A stretch of 64,000 nucleotides of DNA, from the NCBI GenBank assembly GCA_965215705.1, contig CBDCEE010000002.1:62001-126000 (forward strand), read 5' to 3'. Under the pieces are notes generated by a model. That model had not been told where the DNA came from and searched no databases. It worked only from the letters and a program-made list of their open reading frames with translations. Source of the stretch: JAAXPZ01 sp965215705. GTDB taxonomy: Bacteria > Campylobacterota > Campylobacteria > Campylobacterales > Sulfurovaceae. This document shows, piece by piece, positions 49,400 to 58,523 of the stretch (position 1 is its first letter; each line of letters begins with the position of its first letter). The position numbers and the translations under genes are program-made.

Positions 49400-49660
49400 A
49401 TGTCACAAGGTATGCAGCAGTTTTTACCACTGATCTTACTATTTGCTATTTTCTACTTTCTTATCATCAGACCGCAACAGAAGCAGCAGAAGGCACACAA
49501 AGCGATGCTGAGCGCTCTCCAAAAGGGAGATAAGATCGTCACCAACGGTGGACTTCATGCTGAGGTAATCAAGACTGAAGAAGATTTTATCAAAATCAAG
49601 CTGAGCGATACAGCAATTGTCAAACTAGACCGTGCTTTTGTCGCACGTAAAATAGACTAA
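49400..49660 (+). CDS. yajC: Preprotein translocase subunit YajC
   Basis: YajC is the small partner of SecDF in the inner membrane. The 86-residue protein has one N-terminal helix ('FLPLILLFAIFYFLIIRPQQKQQK') and the family's 'LQKGDKIVTNGGLHAEV' block. The start may be ATG 49400 or ATG 49412. It heads the yajC-secD-secF operon. Confidence 0.95.
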   Translation: MSQGMQQFLPLILLFAIFYFLIIRPQQKQQKAHKAMLSALQKGDKIVTNGGLHAEVIKTEEDFIKIKLSDTAIVKLDRAFVARKID

Positions 49661-49677
49661 ACAAAGGATCAGCAGGC

Positions 49678-51285
49678 ATGTTAAGTAGACTTAACTATCG
49701 CGTTGTCCTGTTTGCGTTTGCCTTTATATTCGGAGTGGTTTTTTCTCTTCCGACATTGACAAACAGTGACAGTGGCAAAAAGATCACTCTCGGGCTGGAT
49801 CTGCAGGGCGGACTGCATATGCTCTTGGGTGTCAAGACAGAGGAGGCAGTGGTCTCCCGTATCAAATCGATTGCAGGCAGTGTCAAGTATATCCTAGATG
49901 ATAATGATGCCGTCATAGACAACCTTCATTTAGATGAAGAGACCAATGAAGTGAGATTTACTGCACTGGACTCAGATGAGTTTGCTAAGATAAACAAATG
50001 GCTCAAAGAGGAGTTGCAAGGTGTAGTTATCACGCAGAATGAGGCAGACTTTTCTATTGCTATCACGCCGGAAGAGGCAGAGCGAACGAAGAAAAATGCT
50101 ATCAATCAAGCAGTAGATACGATACGAAATCGTCTGGATCAGTTTGGGCTGGCCAGTCCGACTGTGGCCAAACAGGGCGAGGACAAAATACTGGTAGAGG
50201 TACCAGGGATCAAGACAGATGAGGAGGAGGCTCGTATCAAGAAGCTTATCTCCAGGGCAGCACATTTGGAAATGATGGCTGTCGATGAGGATCGCGCTGC
50301 CAGAGTGATGACTATGTCAGATGCAGAAGCGAAAAAGTATCGCGATGTGATTCTTCCGGATGTCAAAAATCCCAATGAGAAATATCTGCTAAGAGCTATC
50401 CCTATACTTGATGGTGCTATGCTTACGGATGCTAAAGCAGTGTTTGACAAAAACAATCAGCCTATCATTACTTTCACCCTCAATGGGGAAGGTGCCAAAA
50501 TATTTGGAGACTTTTCCGGTAAAGCCTACAAAACGAAGGCTCGGATGGCAGTGGTACTAGATAGCAAAGTATATACTGCACCTAGAATCAATGAGCGCAT
50601 AGGTGGAGGAAGAGGACAGATCTCTGGTAGTTTTACTGTCAATGAAACCAGAGATATTGCTATTGCTCTTCGTTCAGGTGCTCTTTTGGCACCAGTATTT
50701 ATGATGGAGGAGCAGAGTATAGGACCCAGTTTGGGTGCTGATAATATCAGAGCAAGTGAGCTTGCACTCGTACTTGGCTTTGTACTGGTATTTATCTTTA
50801 TGATTCTTTACTACGGTATTGCCGGTGTGATTGCAGATATAGCGCTCATCGCCAATCTCTTTTTGATATTGGCAGTGATGTCTCTCTTTGGAGCGACATT
50901 GACATTGCCCGGTATGGCAGGTATCGTGCTGACCGTAGGTATGGCGGTAGATGCCAATGTTATTATCAACGAACGGGTTAGGGAGCTGTTGTCTGAAGGA
51001 AAATCAATCGCCAAATCAATCGAAGATGGCTATGACAATGCTTTTGTTGCTATCTGGGATGCCAACGTGACAACACTGATTTCAGCAGTGGTGCTCTACG
51101 CCTTTGGTACAGGTGCAGTCAAGGGGTTTGCATTGACCATGAGTATTGGTATCCTGGCATCTATGTTGACAGCCATACTCGGTACACATGGTGTATATGA
51201 GATGCTCTTGCCAAAGATAAACAAGCGTAAGCTCAAGCTTTGGTTTGGGATGAAGGTAGAGGGAGCGAAGCATGGAACTATTTAA
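49678..51285 (+). CDS. secD: Protein translocase subunit SecD
   Basis: SecD uses the proton-motive force to help export through SecYEG. The 535-residue protein has an N-terminal helix, the family block 'GLDLQGGLHMLLGV', the large periplasmic domain with 'NRLDQFGLASPTVAKQGEDKILVEVPG', and five C-terminal helices with 'GMAVDANVIINERVRE'. It overlaps secF by 14 bp. Confidence 0.97.
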   Translation: MLSRLNYRVVLFAFAFIFGVVFSLPTLTNSDSGKKITLGLDLQGGLHMLLGVKTEEAVVSRIKSIAGSVKYILDDNDAVIDNLHLDEETNEVRFTALDSDEFAKINKWLKEELQGVVITQNEADFSIAITPEEAERTKKNAINQAVDTIRNRLDQFGLASPTVAKQGEDKILVEVPGIKTDEEEARIKKLISRAAHLEMMAVDEDRAARVMTMSDAEAKKYRDVILPDVKNPNEKYLLRAIPILDGAMLTDAKAVFDKNNQPIITFTLNGEGAKIFGDFSGKAYKTKARMAVVLDSKVYTAPRINERIGGGRGQISGSFTVNETRDIAIALRSGALLAPVFMMEEQSIGPSLGADNIRASELALVLGFVLVFIFMILYYGIAGVIADIALIANLFLILAVMSLFGATLTLPGMAGIVLTVGMAVDANVIINERVRELLSEGKSIAKSIEDGYDNAFVAIWDANVTTLISAVVLYAFGTGAVKGFALTMSIGILASMLTAILGTHGVYEMLLPKINKRKLKLWFGMKVEGAKHGTI

Positions 51286-52243
51286 GTATAAACAGCCCAT
51301 TAAATTTATGGGATTTAGTAAGACTTTTGGCATACTCTCTATCATTTTGGTACTTTCTTCATGGGCATTGGTGACGTTCAAAGGGTTTAACTACGGTATC
51401 GATTTTGCTGGAGGAACACAGATACAGGTACTGTACAAAGGTGAGGCACCACTGGAGAAGATACGTATAGAGCTGAAAAAGCATAAAGAGTATGAGAGTG
51501 CCAATGTGAAAACCTTTGGCAGTAACAAGGAGGTGGCGATCAGAATCAAAACTTCCTCCTCCTCTGTAGATAAAGATACGAAAAAAGAGATGGCAACGAT
51601 ACTGAAGGATACAGGAGACCTAGAGGTCAGAAGTGTCAGTGTTGTGGGATCAAGTATTGGCGCAGAGTTTAGAAATAAGGGATTGATGGCACTACTCTAT
51701 TCGATCATCGGGATTCTCCTGTATATCTCTATACGGTTTGAGTGGCGTTTTGCTGTGGCTTCGGTCATAGCATTGGTGCATGATGTGAGTATTGCTGCTG
51801 GAGCCATAGTGCTGTTTGGTGTAGAGGTTGACCTGAATATCCTGGCAGCATTGCTGACCATTTTAGGATATTCACTCAATGATACAGTGATTGTCTTTGA
51901 CCGTATTCGCGAAGGTATTCGCAAGATCAAAAACCCTGACCTGACAGGCATTATTAATGAATCTGTCACGAGAACACTCTCCCGTACCACGCTTACTTCA
52001 CTGACCACATTTTTTGTGGTATTGACACTCTATCTGTTTGGTGGAGAGACTATCAGTGGATTTAGCTTTACGTTATTGGTAGGTGTGATAGTAGGAACAT
52101 ATTCTTCTATCTTTATCGCTTCACCTATTCTTATATGGTTAGGGTTTAATGTTCGTGGTTTCCGAACCAAAGAGGCAGAGAAGCTTAAGCGAGAGAAAGA
52201 GAAAGAGAAGATGCGTGCCCAGTATGAGCAGGGTACACTGTAA
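51272..52243 (+). CDS. secF: Protein translocase subunit SecF
   Basis: SecF is the partner of SecD. The 323-residue protein has 'GIDFAGGTQIQV' after the first helix and 'LGYSLNDTVIVFDRIRE' in the fourth-helix region, with six helices in all. A charged, Lys/Glu-rich C-terminal tail follows. GGAG lies ahead of ATG 51272, inside secD. Confidence 0.97.
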   Translation: MELFKYKQPIKFMGFSKTFGILSIILVLSSWALVTFKGFNYGIDFAGGTQIQVLYKGEAPLEKIRIELKKHKEYESANVKTFGSNKEVAIRIKTSSSSVDKDTKKEMATILKDTGDLEVRSVSVVGSSIGAEFRNKGLMALLYSIIGILLYISIRFEWRFAVASVIALVHDVSIAAGAIVLFGVEVDLNILAALLTILGYSLNDTVIVFDRIREGIRKIKNPDLTGIINESVTRTLSRTTLTSLTTFFVVLTLYLFGGETISGFSFTLLVGVIVGTYSSIFIASPILIWLGFNVRGFRTKEAEKLKREKEKEKMRAQYEQGTL

Positions 52244-52276
52244 AGTGTGTATACATTAAAATAATGGAGGTGTATA

Positions 52277-52615
52277 ATGCGATGGGGTAAAGTTTTTTAT
52301 ATCTTTTTTACATTGATGAGTTTAACGACGAGTGTGGGGTTCCTCTATGAAGACTCTCTCTTTGCTCTCTTTCTGGCAGGAAGTATCAATATGGTCTCTA
52401 CCGTACTCAAGATCGGTGTGAGAAATATCCTCTCTGCAGAACTTCTGGCAGGTTCACTTGTGGCAGATCTACACTTGATCCCAGCATTTTTTGCCATGAA
52501 ATTCTATGATGCAGATAAGATGGCAATAGGACTTGTCATCGGTGCTGTGGTTGCGAATGTCTATACGCTTATTGTGAGTCTGATAGAGACGACCAAAGAA
52601 GAAGAAGTCTTTTAA
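52277..52615 (+). CDS. DUF6394-like small membrane protein
   Basis: The 112-residue protein has about four hydrophobic segments and few charged residues, with a strong TGGAGGTG ribosome-binding site. It resembles the small membrane family found after secF in Sulfurovum and relatives. Its function is unknown; position suggests co-transcription with secDF. Confidence 0.7.
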   Translation: MRWGKVFYIFFTLMSLTTSVGFLYEDSLFALFLAGSINMVSTVLKIGVRNILSAELLAGSLVADLHLIPAFFAMKFYDADKMAIGLVIGAVVANVYTLIVSLIETTKEEEVF

Positions 52616-52620
52616 ATCGA

Positions 52621-53799
52621 ATGGATTTTACTACAGTGGACAGAGCAGGTACACACTGCTCTAAATGGGATGGACTTGAGGAAAAATTTGGCAGAGCTGA
52701 TATCCTGCCTCTCTGGGTAGCAGATATGGATCTGGCAGCACCACAAGTCGTACAGGATGCCATGCGGAAGAGGCTTGATCATCCTGTCTATGGCTACGCA
52801 CTCTATACAGAGACCTTTTATCAAAGTATCATGACGTGGTACCAGCAGGAATTTGCGTGGAAGATAGAAAAAGAGTGGATCATACCCGAACATGGTGTGG
52901 TGGTTTCTATCAATCTCGCGATAGAAGCACTAAGTGAAGTGGGCGATGGTGTACTGATACAGACCCCTGTTTATCCTCCCTTTTTCTCCTCTATACAAAA
53001 CAATAACAGGAAGGTTTTAGAAAATAGACTTGTTTTCAAAGAGGGGCGTACCACTATTGACTTTGAAGATTTTGAAGCCAAAGCAAAAGAAGCAAAGCTC
53101 TTTTTACTCTGCTCTCCACATAACCCCTCTACCAGAGCATGGAACAAAGAAGAGCTGGAGCATATGGTAGAGATCTGCCATCGCCATGAGGTCATGATCA
53201 TCTCGGATGAGATACACAGTGATCTGGTCTTTGGTGCTTCTCATATCCCTACCGCTGCACTAGAGCGTGCAAAAGAGATCACGCTGCTTTTACATGCCCC
53301 CTCCAAAACCTTTAATATCGCAGGACTCAATACCTCCTATCTGGTTATCCCCAACCCTGTATTGCGTCAGAAATACAAGACTGCACACAAGCAATCGGGT
53401 CTGGACAATGGCAATCTCTTCGGTATCACTGCACTGGAAGCAGTATACAATGACGGTAAAACATGGTTGGAAGCACTGAAAGTACACTTGATTCTCAACA
53501 GAGAGTATGTTAAAGGTTTTATAGAGGCACAGATACCGGAGATCATCGTCTACGAACACGATGCTACTTTTTTGATGTGGCTAGATTGTAGAGGATTGGA
53601 ATTAGAGGATGAGGCTTTGGCAGCATTCTTTATCGAAAAAGCAGGACTTGGCTTGAATAGCGGGAGTAGCTTTGGTGAAGCAGGTAGTGGGTTTATGCGG
53701 CTCAATATAGGTACAGGAAAAGAGATGCTGGAAGAGGCGATGACTAAGCTAGTATCGGCAATCAAAGCAAAAAGAGCGCAGGGGAGAATAGATGTATAA
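52621..53799 (+). CDS. patB: MalY/PatB-type aminotransferase / cystathionine beta-lyase
   Basis: A fold-type I PLP enzyme of 392 residues. MalY/PatB proteins cleave cystathionine to homocysteine. The N-terminus, 'DRAGTHCSKWDGLEEKFG' and 'LPLWVADMDLAAPQVV', is characteristic of this subfamily. 'SDEIHSDLVF' binds the cofactor and the PLP lysine is in 'APSKTFNIAGL'. It overlaps dacB by 8 bp. Confidence 0.88.
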   Translation: MDFTTVDRAGTHCSKWDGLEEKFGRADILPLWVADMDLAAPQVVQDAMRKRLDHPVYGYALYTETFYQSIMTWYQQEFAWKIEKEWIIPEHGVVVSINLAIEALSEVGDGVLIQTPVYPPFFSSIQNNNRKVLENRLVFKEGRTTIDFEDFEAKAKEAKLFLLCSPHNPSTRAWNKEELEHMVEICHRHEVMIISDEIHSDLVFGASHIPTAALERAKEITLLLHAPSKTFNIAGLNTSYLVIPNPVLRQKYKTAHKQSGLDNGNLFGITALEAVYNDGKTWLEALKVHLILNREYVKGFIEAQIPEIIVYEHDATFLMWLDCRGLELEDEALAAFFIEKAGLGLNSGSSFGEAGSGFMRLNIGTGKEMLEEAMTKLVSAIKAKRAQGRIDV

Positions 53800-55186
53800 G
53801 ATTGTTTTCTTGCTGTTGGCTTTTGCTACTGCACTCTCTGCGTCTATGAGCCAAAAAATTACAGAGATGATCAGTAAAAATGGTATCAAGCCTGAGCAAG
53901 TCAGTATCATGATCCGCAGTGCTAAAACAGGCAACATACTCAGCAGTATCAATGCTGATACGGTACGAAAACCGGCATCCGTGATGAAAGTGTTGACCAC
54001 CTATAGTGCACTGTTGGAGCTAGGATCTGGTTTTAAGTGGCCTACAAAATTCTATTATCATGGTAGCTATAAAAAAGGAGTCATTCATGGGGATCTGATC
54101 ATCAAAGCCTATGGTGATCCGACACTCTCCAGCAAAGATATCCCCAAGATAGTCAGGCGTCTGAAAGCTGTAGGCGTCAAGAGTATCACGGGAGATATCG
54201 TGATAGATAGAGGCTTTTTTGATGTAGGGAATCGGATCAGTTCCGGCTTTGATAGCCATAGTTTCAGCGAGTACAATGCTATGCCTGATGCCATGATGTT
54301 CGATGATCATCTCAGTACGATCATCGTTAAGCGCAATGGCAATAGCGTAAATGCATATAAATCTATACAGGATAGAAGCTACGAATTGATAAACAATATC
54401 AAAGCATCAGATAAGAGCTGTGCAGGAAACAGAACTTGGCCGAGAGTGCTGATCAATACAGAGTCATTACGCCCCAGAGTCACACTTTCAGGTACGATTT
54501 CTCTCAAATGTTCTCCACGGTATATCAAAAAGCTAGTGACCCATCCTTATCACAGCTTTTATTATGCATTACGGGCAGAGATGATCAGGCGAGGTATACC
54601 CTTTCACGGTAGACTGCAATTGGCAAAAACCCCTGGGAGCGCTCGGGCACTGTTTACACATTATGCCAAACCACTGCTTCCTATCATCGCCAAAACCAAT
54701 AAGAAGAGTAATAACCTCTATGCCAGACATCTGATGCTCTTGTTGGGTGCCAAACGTTATGGAGCACCTGCTACAGAGAAGAAGGGTCGAGATGCCGTAA
54801 AGGCGATTCTGGGTAGGTTTGGCTTGATGAAAGGTAGTAGCACCTATCTGGATAATGGTTGTGGGCTTTCTCGTAAGTCTCGTATCACAGCAAGGATACT
54901 TTCTGGCATACTGCAAAGTGCCAATAAAAAATATGGCTCAAAATGGAGAAAAGCACTCTCCATCGCAGGGGTAGACGGCACCATTAGAAAGCGTTTCAAG
55001 CGTACGGTTGCCAAAGGAAGAGCCTGGATGAAAACCGGTACTCTGAAAGATGCCAAAAATATCGCAGGCTATGTACTTTCCAAAAGCTCCAAGAGGCTTT
55101 ACAGTGTGGTTATCATGTATAATGGTCGAGAGAAGTGGAAAGGAAGTGCTTTGCAAAACCAGATTATTAACTGGCTTGCCAGATAG
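53792..55186 (+). CDS. dacB: D-alanyl-D-alanine carboxypeptidase, PBP4 type
   Basis: PBP4-type enzymes trim and cross-cut peptidoglycan in the periplasm. The 464-residue protein has a signal peptide (about 1-18), the SxxK motif in 'KPASVMKVLTTYSALLELG', S-x-N in 'KKSNNLYARHL' and K-T-G in 'AWMKTGTLKDAKNIAGYV'. The large insert between SxxK and SxN is typical of class C low-molecular-mass penicillin-binding proteins. Confidence 0.93.
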   Translation: MYKIVFLLLAFATALSASMSQKITEMISKNGIKPEQVSIMIRSAKTGNILSSINADTVRKPASVMKVLTTYSALLELGSGFKWPTKFYYHGSYKKGVIHGDLIIKAYGDPTLSSKDIPKIVRRLKAVGVKSITGDIVIDRGFFDVGNRISSGFDSHSFSEYNAMPDAMMFDDHLSTIIVKRNGNSVNAYKSIQDRSYELINNIKASDKSCAGNRTWPRVLINTESLRPRVTLSGTISLKCSPRYIKKLVTHPYHSFYYALRAEMIRRGIPFHGRLQLAKTPGSARALFTHYAKPLLPIIAKTNKKSNNLYARHLMLLLGAKRYGAPATEKKGRDAVKAILGRFGLMKGSSTYLDNGCGLSRKSRITARILSGILQSANKKYGSKWRKALSIAGVDGTIRKRFKRTVAKGRAWMKTGTLKDAKNIAGYVLSKSSKRLYSVVIMYNGREKWKGSALQNQIINWLAR

Positions 55187-55233
55187 TCTGTTGATATCAG
55201 CAATAGACTATAGCGTACAGAGGAAGGATCAGT

Positions 55234-56361
55234 ATGACGTTTGAGACATACCCATTTGAGAAGTTGAATAGACTGTTGGAAGAGATAGAGCCTAACAGTG
55301 TGTATACCCCATTGAGTTTGACGATCGGAGAGCCGCAGTTTGAAACACCGCAGTTTATCTTGGACGCACTGAATAGCCACGCACCGCTGCTCAATAAATA
55401 TCCCAAGACAAGTGGAGAACAGGTACTGAGAGAGGGGATGTTGTCCTATCTTGACAATCGTTTCTCTCTGCAGCTTGACAATAGCCAGATCATCCCGACC
55501 TTTGGTACCAGAGAGGTACTTTTTAACTTTCCACAGTTTTTGCTGCATGATGTAGATGCACCAGTGATGGTGTTCCCCAACCCTTTCTATCAGATTTATG
55601 AAGGTGCTGCCAAAGCGAGCCGTGCAGAGGTCTCTTATCTCTCTTTGAGCTGCAGTAACGGTTTTCAGCCGGAGATTGATGAAACAGAGCTCAGTAGAGC
55701 AGATTTTGTGATCCTCAATACTCCCAATAACCCTACCGCATCAGTAATGAAGATGGAGGCACTTAAAGCGTGGGTCAAGCTGGCACTAAAGCATGACTTT
55801 GTACTACTCAATGATGAGTGTTATATCGATCTCTATCTGGATAAACCACTCCCCTCGATCCTGAATGCCAGTATCGAGGTAGGGAACCCCACGTTCAAAA
55901 ATATCCTGACGATCAACTCCATCTCCAAACGCTCCTCTGCTCCGGGACTGCGTTCTGGCTTTATCGCAGGAGATGCAGCGATCTTGGAAAGATATATGAC
56001 CTACCGCACCTATGTGGGGTGTGCCTCCCCTCTACCGCTTCAGTATGCAGCGGCAACAGCATGGGCAGATCAGCAACATGTAGATGGATTTAGAGAAAAA
56101 TATATTCAGAACTTTGACATAGCCAAAGAGGTACTTGGTATCGAGCCCCCAGAAGCTACATTTTATATCTGGCTGGAAGTAGAAGATGAGATCGTATTTA
56201 CAAAAGCACTCTATGAACGCTATAATCTCAAAGTGATTCCAGGCTCTTTTCTCGGACGTGCAGGCAAAGGGAAAGGCTATGTGAGATTGGCACTGGTGCA
56301 TGAGGCAGAGGTCACCAGAGAAGCGCTACAACGCATTGCTCAGTTCCGTAGAGATCTGTAG
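55234..56361 (+). CDS. dapC: Succinyldiaminopimelate aminotransferase-like enzyme
   Basis: A fold-type I PLP aminotransferase of 375 residues. The PLP lysine lies in 'SISKRSSAPGLRSGFIAGD' and 'NDECYIDLYLD' binds the cofactor. The sequence resembles the DapC-type enzymes that Campylobacterota use to make diaminopimelate and lysine. Its place beside dacB and murC, both cell-wall genes, fits. Other class-I aminotransferase roles cannot be excluded. Confidence 0.85.
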   Translation: MTFETYPFEKLNRLLEEIEPNSVYTPLSLTIGEPQFETPQFILDALNSHAPLLNKYPKTSGEQVLREGMLSYLDNRFSLQLDNSQIIPTFGTREVLFNFPQFLLHDVDAPVMVFPNPFYQIYEGAAKASRAEVSYLSLSCSNGFQPEIDETELSRADFVILNTPNNPTASVMKMEALKAWVKLALKHDFVLLNDECYIDLYLDKPLPSILNASIEVGNPTFKNILTINSISKRSSAPGLRSGFIAGDAAILERYMTYRTYVGCASPLPLQYAAATAWADQQHVDGFREKYIQNFDIAKEVLGIEPPEATFYIWLEVEDEIVFTKALYERYNLKVIPGSFLGRAGKGKGYVRLALVHEAEVTREALQRIAQFRRDL

Positions 56362-56445
56362 GATGTGTCAGATGCAGCACCTTGCCAGCTTGTATACTGC
56401 CAACACATTGCCGAGAGGCTCAAATAACAATAAGGAAATAAGCAC

Positions 56446-57036
56446 ATGGAAGAGATAGATATTGCATCCCTCAAGAAAGACCCAGAATTCATAGAAAATC
56501 TCAAGCGACTAGAAGCAGAGATGAAAAATAAGAATTCTATTGCCAAAGGCTATCAGGTACTGGATGCCAAGTTGGTCATAGAAGCAGGTGAAGATGAGAT
56601 CAATGATGTCTTTACCTTTATTGTAAACACTGCGTTTGACAGGTTGTCAGAGTACTTGACAGTACCTAGAAAGTTCGATATGGCTGATCCTGAGGACTTT
56701 GCAACGGCAAGGGCAATCTATGAGCACGGTATACAGAGATACAGTGAGAATGATCAGAAGGGAGCTAAAGAGATCTTTTTGGTACTCTACCATATGTTTA
56801 CGCTAGAAGAGCTCAAAGATGCGATGATGATCCATGCTTGTGCAGTCATGAGTGGTACAGAGTTCGAATCATTTATCGAAGAGTTTGCAGATGTCTCCGA
56901 GGTGAACCCGGAAGACCCTATGGCATTTTTTATCACCACCTTTGTGCAGCCGATGGATATGCTTCTAGCCATGTGGGGGAACTATGTACAGCAGGGCAAA
57001 GAGGAGCTCAAGGTACTCGAAGAGAATGAGGAGTGA
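56446..57036 (+). CDS. Hypothetical acidic protein
   Basis: A 196-residue acidic, helical protein with no recognisable motif, between dapC-like and murC. It has a good AAGGAAATA ribosome-binding context. It resembles no family I can name; possibly lineage-specific. Confidence 0.6.
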   Translation: MEEIDIASLKKDPEFIENLKRLEAEMKNKNSIAKGYQVLDAKLVIEAGEDEINDVFTFIVNTAFDRLSEYLTVPRKFDMADPEDFATARAIYEHGIQRYSENDQKGAKEIFLVLYHMFTLEELKDAMMIHACAVMSGTEFESFIEEFADVSEVNPEDPMAFFITTFVQPMDMLLAMWGNYVQQGKEELKVLEENEE

Positions 57037-57104
57037 AGCATGCGCCCGAACAGAGTTAGAAGTGCCCTTGGGGTAAGGAATGAAAAACCGAAGGGGGAAA
57101 GGGA

Positions 57105-58418
57105 ATGAAAATACACTTTATAGGTATCGGAGGTATAGGACTCTCAGCTCTGGCAAAGTTTTTGGCCAATGACGGGCATACGATTTCAGGGAGTGATATC
57201 AAACAGACAGAGATCACCAATGATCTTGCGACCAATTTTCATGCCAAGATTACTATCCCTCACCATCCTGATGCGGTAGAAGGGGTAGATATCGTTATCT
57301 ACTCTGCGGCAGTACGCCCTACCAATGTAGAGTACAAAGCAGCGATGGAGCTGGGGATAGAGCTTCTCTCCCGTAAAGAGGCACTCATATTTATTCTTGG
57401 AGAGAAAGAGGTCTATGCAGTAGGTGGCGCACATGGCAAGAGTACCACCTCTGCGATGCTGGCATCTATTATACCTGAGTCCAATGCCCTCATCGGAGCT
57501 ATCAGTAAAGAGTTTGGCTCGAATGTACGTCATTATGAGAATGAAAAAGTAGTATTTGAAGCTGATGAGAGTGATGAGAGCTTTCTCAATGCCAATCCTA
57601 CGCTGGCGATCGTCACCAATGTAGAGCCGGAGCATATGGAATACTATGAGTATGATGAAGAGCGTTTTTATAATGCCTATAGGAATTTTCTCTCACTTGC
57701 CCAGATCCGTGTGATCAATGCAGAAGATGATTTTCTCTCTTCGTTAGAGATAGATGCAATCAAACTGTATCCTTCCAAAGATATGAGAGAGGTAGAGTTC
57801 GTATTGGTAGAGGGTGAACCACATACACGCTTTATGCTTCTGGAGTATGGTGTATTTGAGGTATTTGGGTTTGGGTATCATATTGCACTGGATGCTTCTC
57901 TGGCTGTTTTAGCAGCACTGGCACTGGGAGAGGCATTGGAGGATATCAGAGAAAACCTGCTGTACTACAAAGGGATAAAAAAACGTTTTGATGTGATTCA
58001 AAATAGGGAGGGATGTGTGGTGATCGATGACTATGGACACCATCCCACGGAGATCAAGGCCACTATGGATTCACTCAAAACCTATGCCCAGATGCGTGGC
58101 TTTACCCAGCTCCAAGTGATCTGGCAACCGCATAAATATAGCAGGACTATGGATAATCTGGAAGGATTTGTAGAGTGTTTCGAAGGGGTCGATGAGCTGG
58201 TGATCCTGCCTATCTGGGCAGCAGGTGAGATAGAGATAGATATCGATCTCAAGGGAGCATTTAGCAGATATAAACTCCTCATGGCAGACAGTGTGACCAA
58301 AGAGGATGGTATCGTCAAAGTGACACGAGATGGCCATATAATCAGGGAGTATGATCAAAATCTGATCGTAGCTTTTGGTGCAGGAGATATCACCTACCAG
58401 ATACGTGGAGAGAATTAA
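57105..58418 (+). CDS. murC: UDP-N-acetylmuramate--L-alanine ligase
   Basis: MurC adds L-alanine to UDP-MurNAc with ATP. The 437-residue protein has the Rossmann start 'IGIGGIGLSALAKFL', the P-loop GAHGKST (usually GTHGKTT), 'EADESDESFL' and the C-terminal 'DDYGHHPTEI' with the UDP-MurNAc-contacting His residues. It precedes mutS2 by ~100 bp. Confidence 0.96.
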   Translation: MKIHFIGIGGIGLSALAKFLANDGHTISGSDIKQTEITNDLATNFHAKITIPHHPDAVEGVDIVIYSAAVRPTNVEYKAAMELGIELLSRKEALIFILGEKEVYAVGGAHGKSTTSAMLASIIPESNALIGAISKEFGSNVRHYENEKVVFEADESDESFLNANPTLAIVTNVEPEHMEYYEYDEERFYNAYRNFLSLAQIRVINAEDDFLSSLEIDAIKLYPSKDMREVEFVLVEGEPHTRFMLLEYGVFEVFGFGYHIALDASLAVLAALALGEALEDIRENLLYYKGIKKRFDVIQNREGCVVIDDYGHHPTEIKATMDSLKTYAQMRGFTQLQVIWQPHKYSRTMDNLEGFVECFEGVDELVILPIWAAGEIEIDIDLKGAFSRYKLLMADSVTKEDGIVKVTRDGHIIREYDQNLIVAFGAGDITYQIRGEN

Positions 58419-58523
58419 AAATGAAGAATGGGAAATGAGGAACCGAAGGTGTAGGATGTGTAGCATGCACCATCTAGCAAGTGCAAAAGCCACTACAGTT
58501 TCGCCGAAAGGCTCAGGATATCT

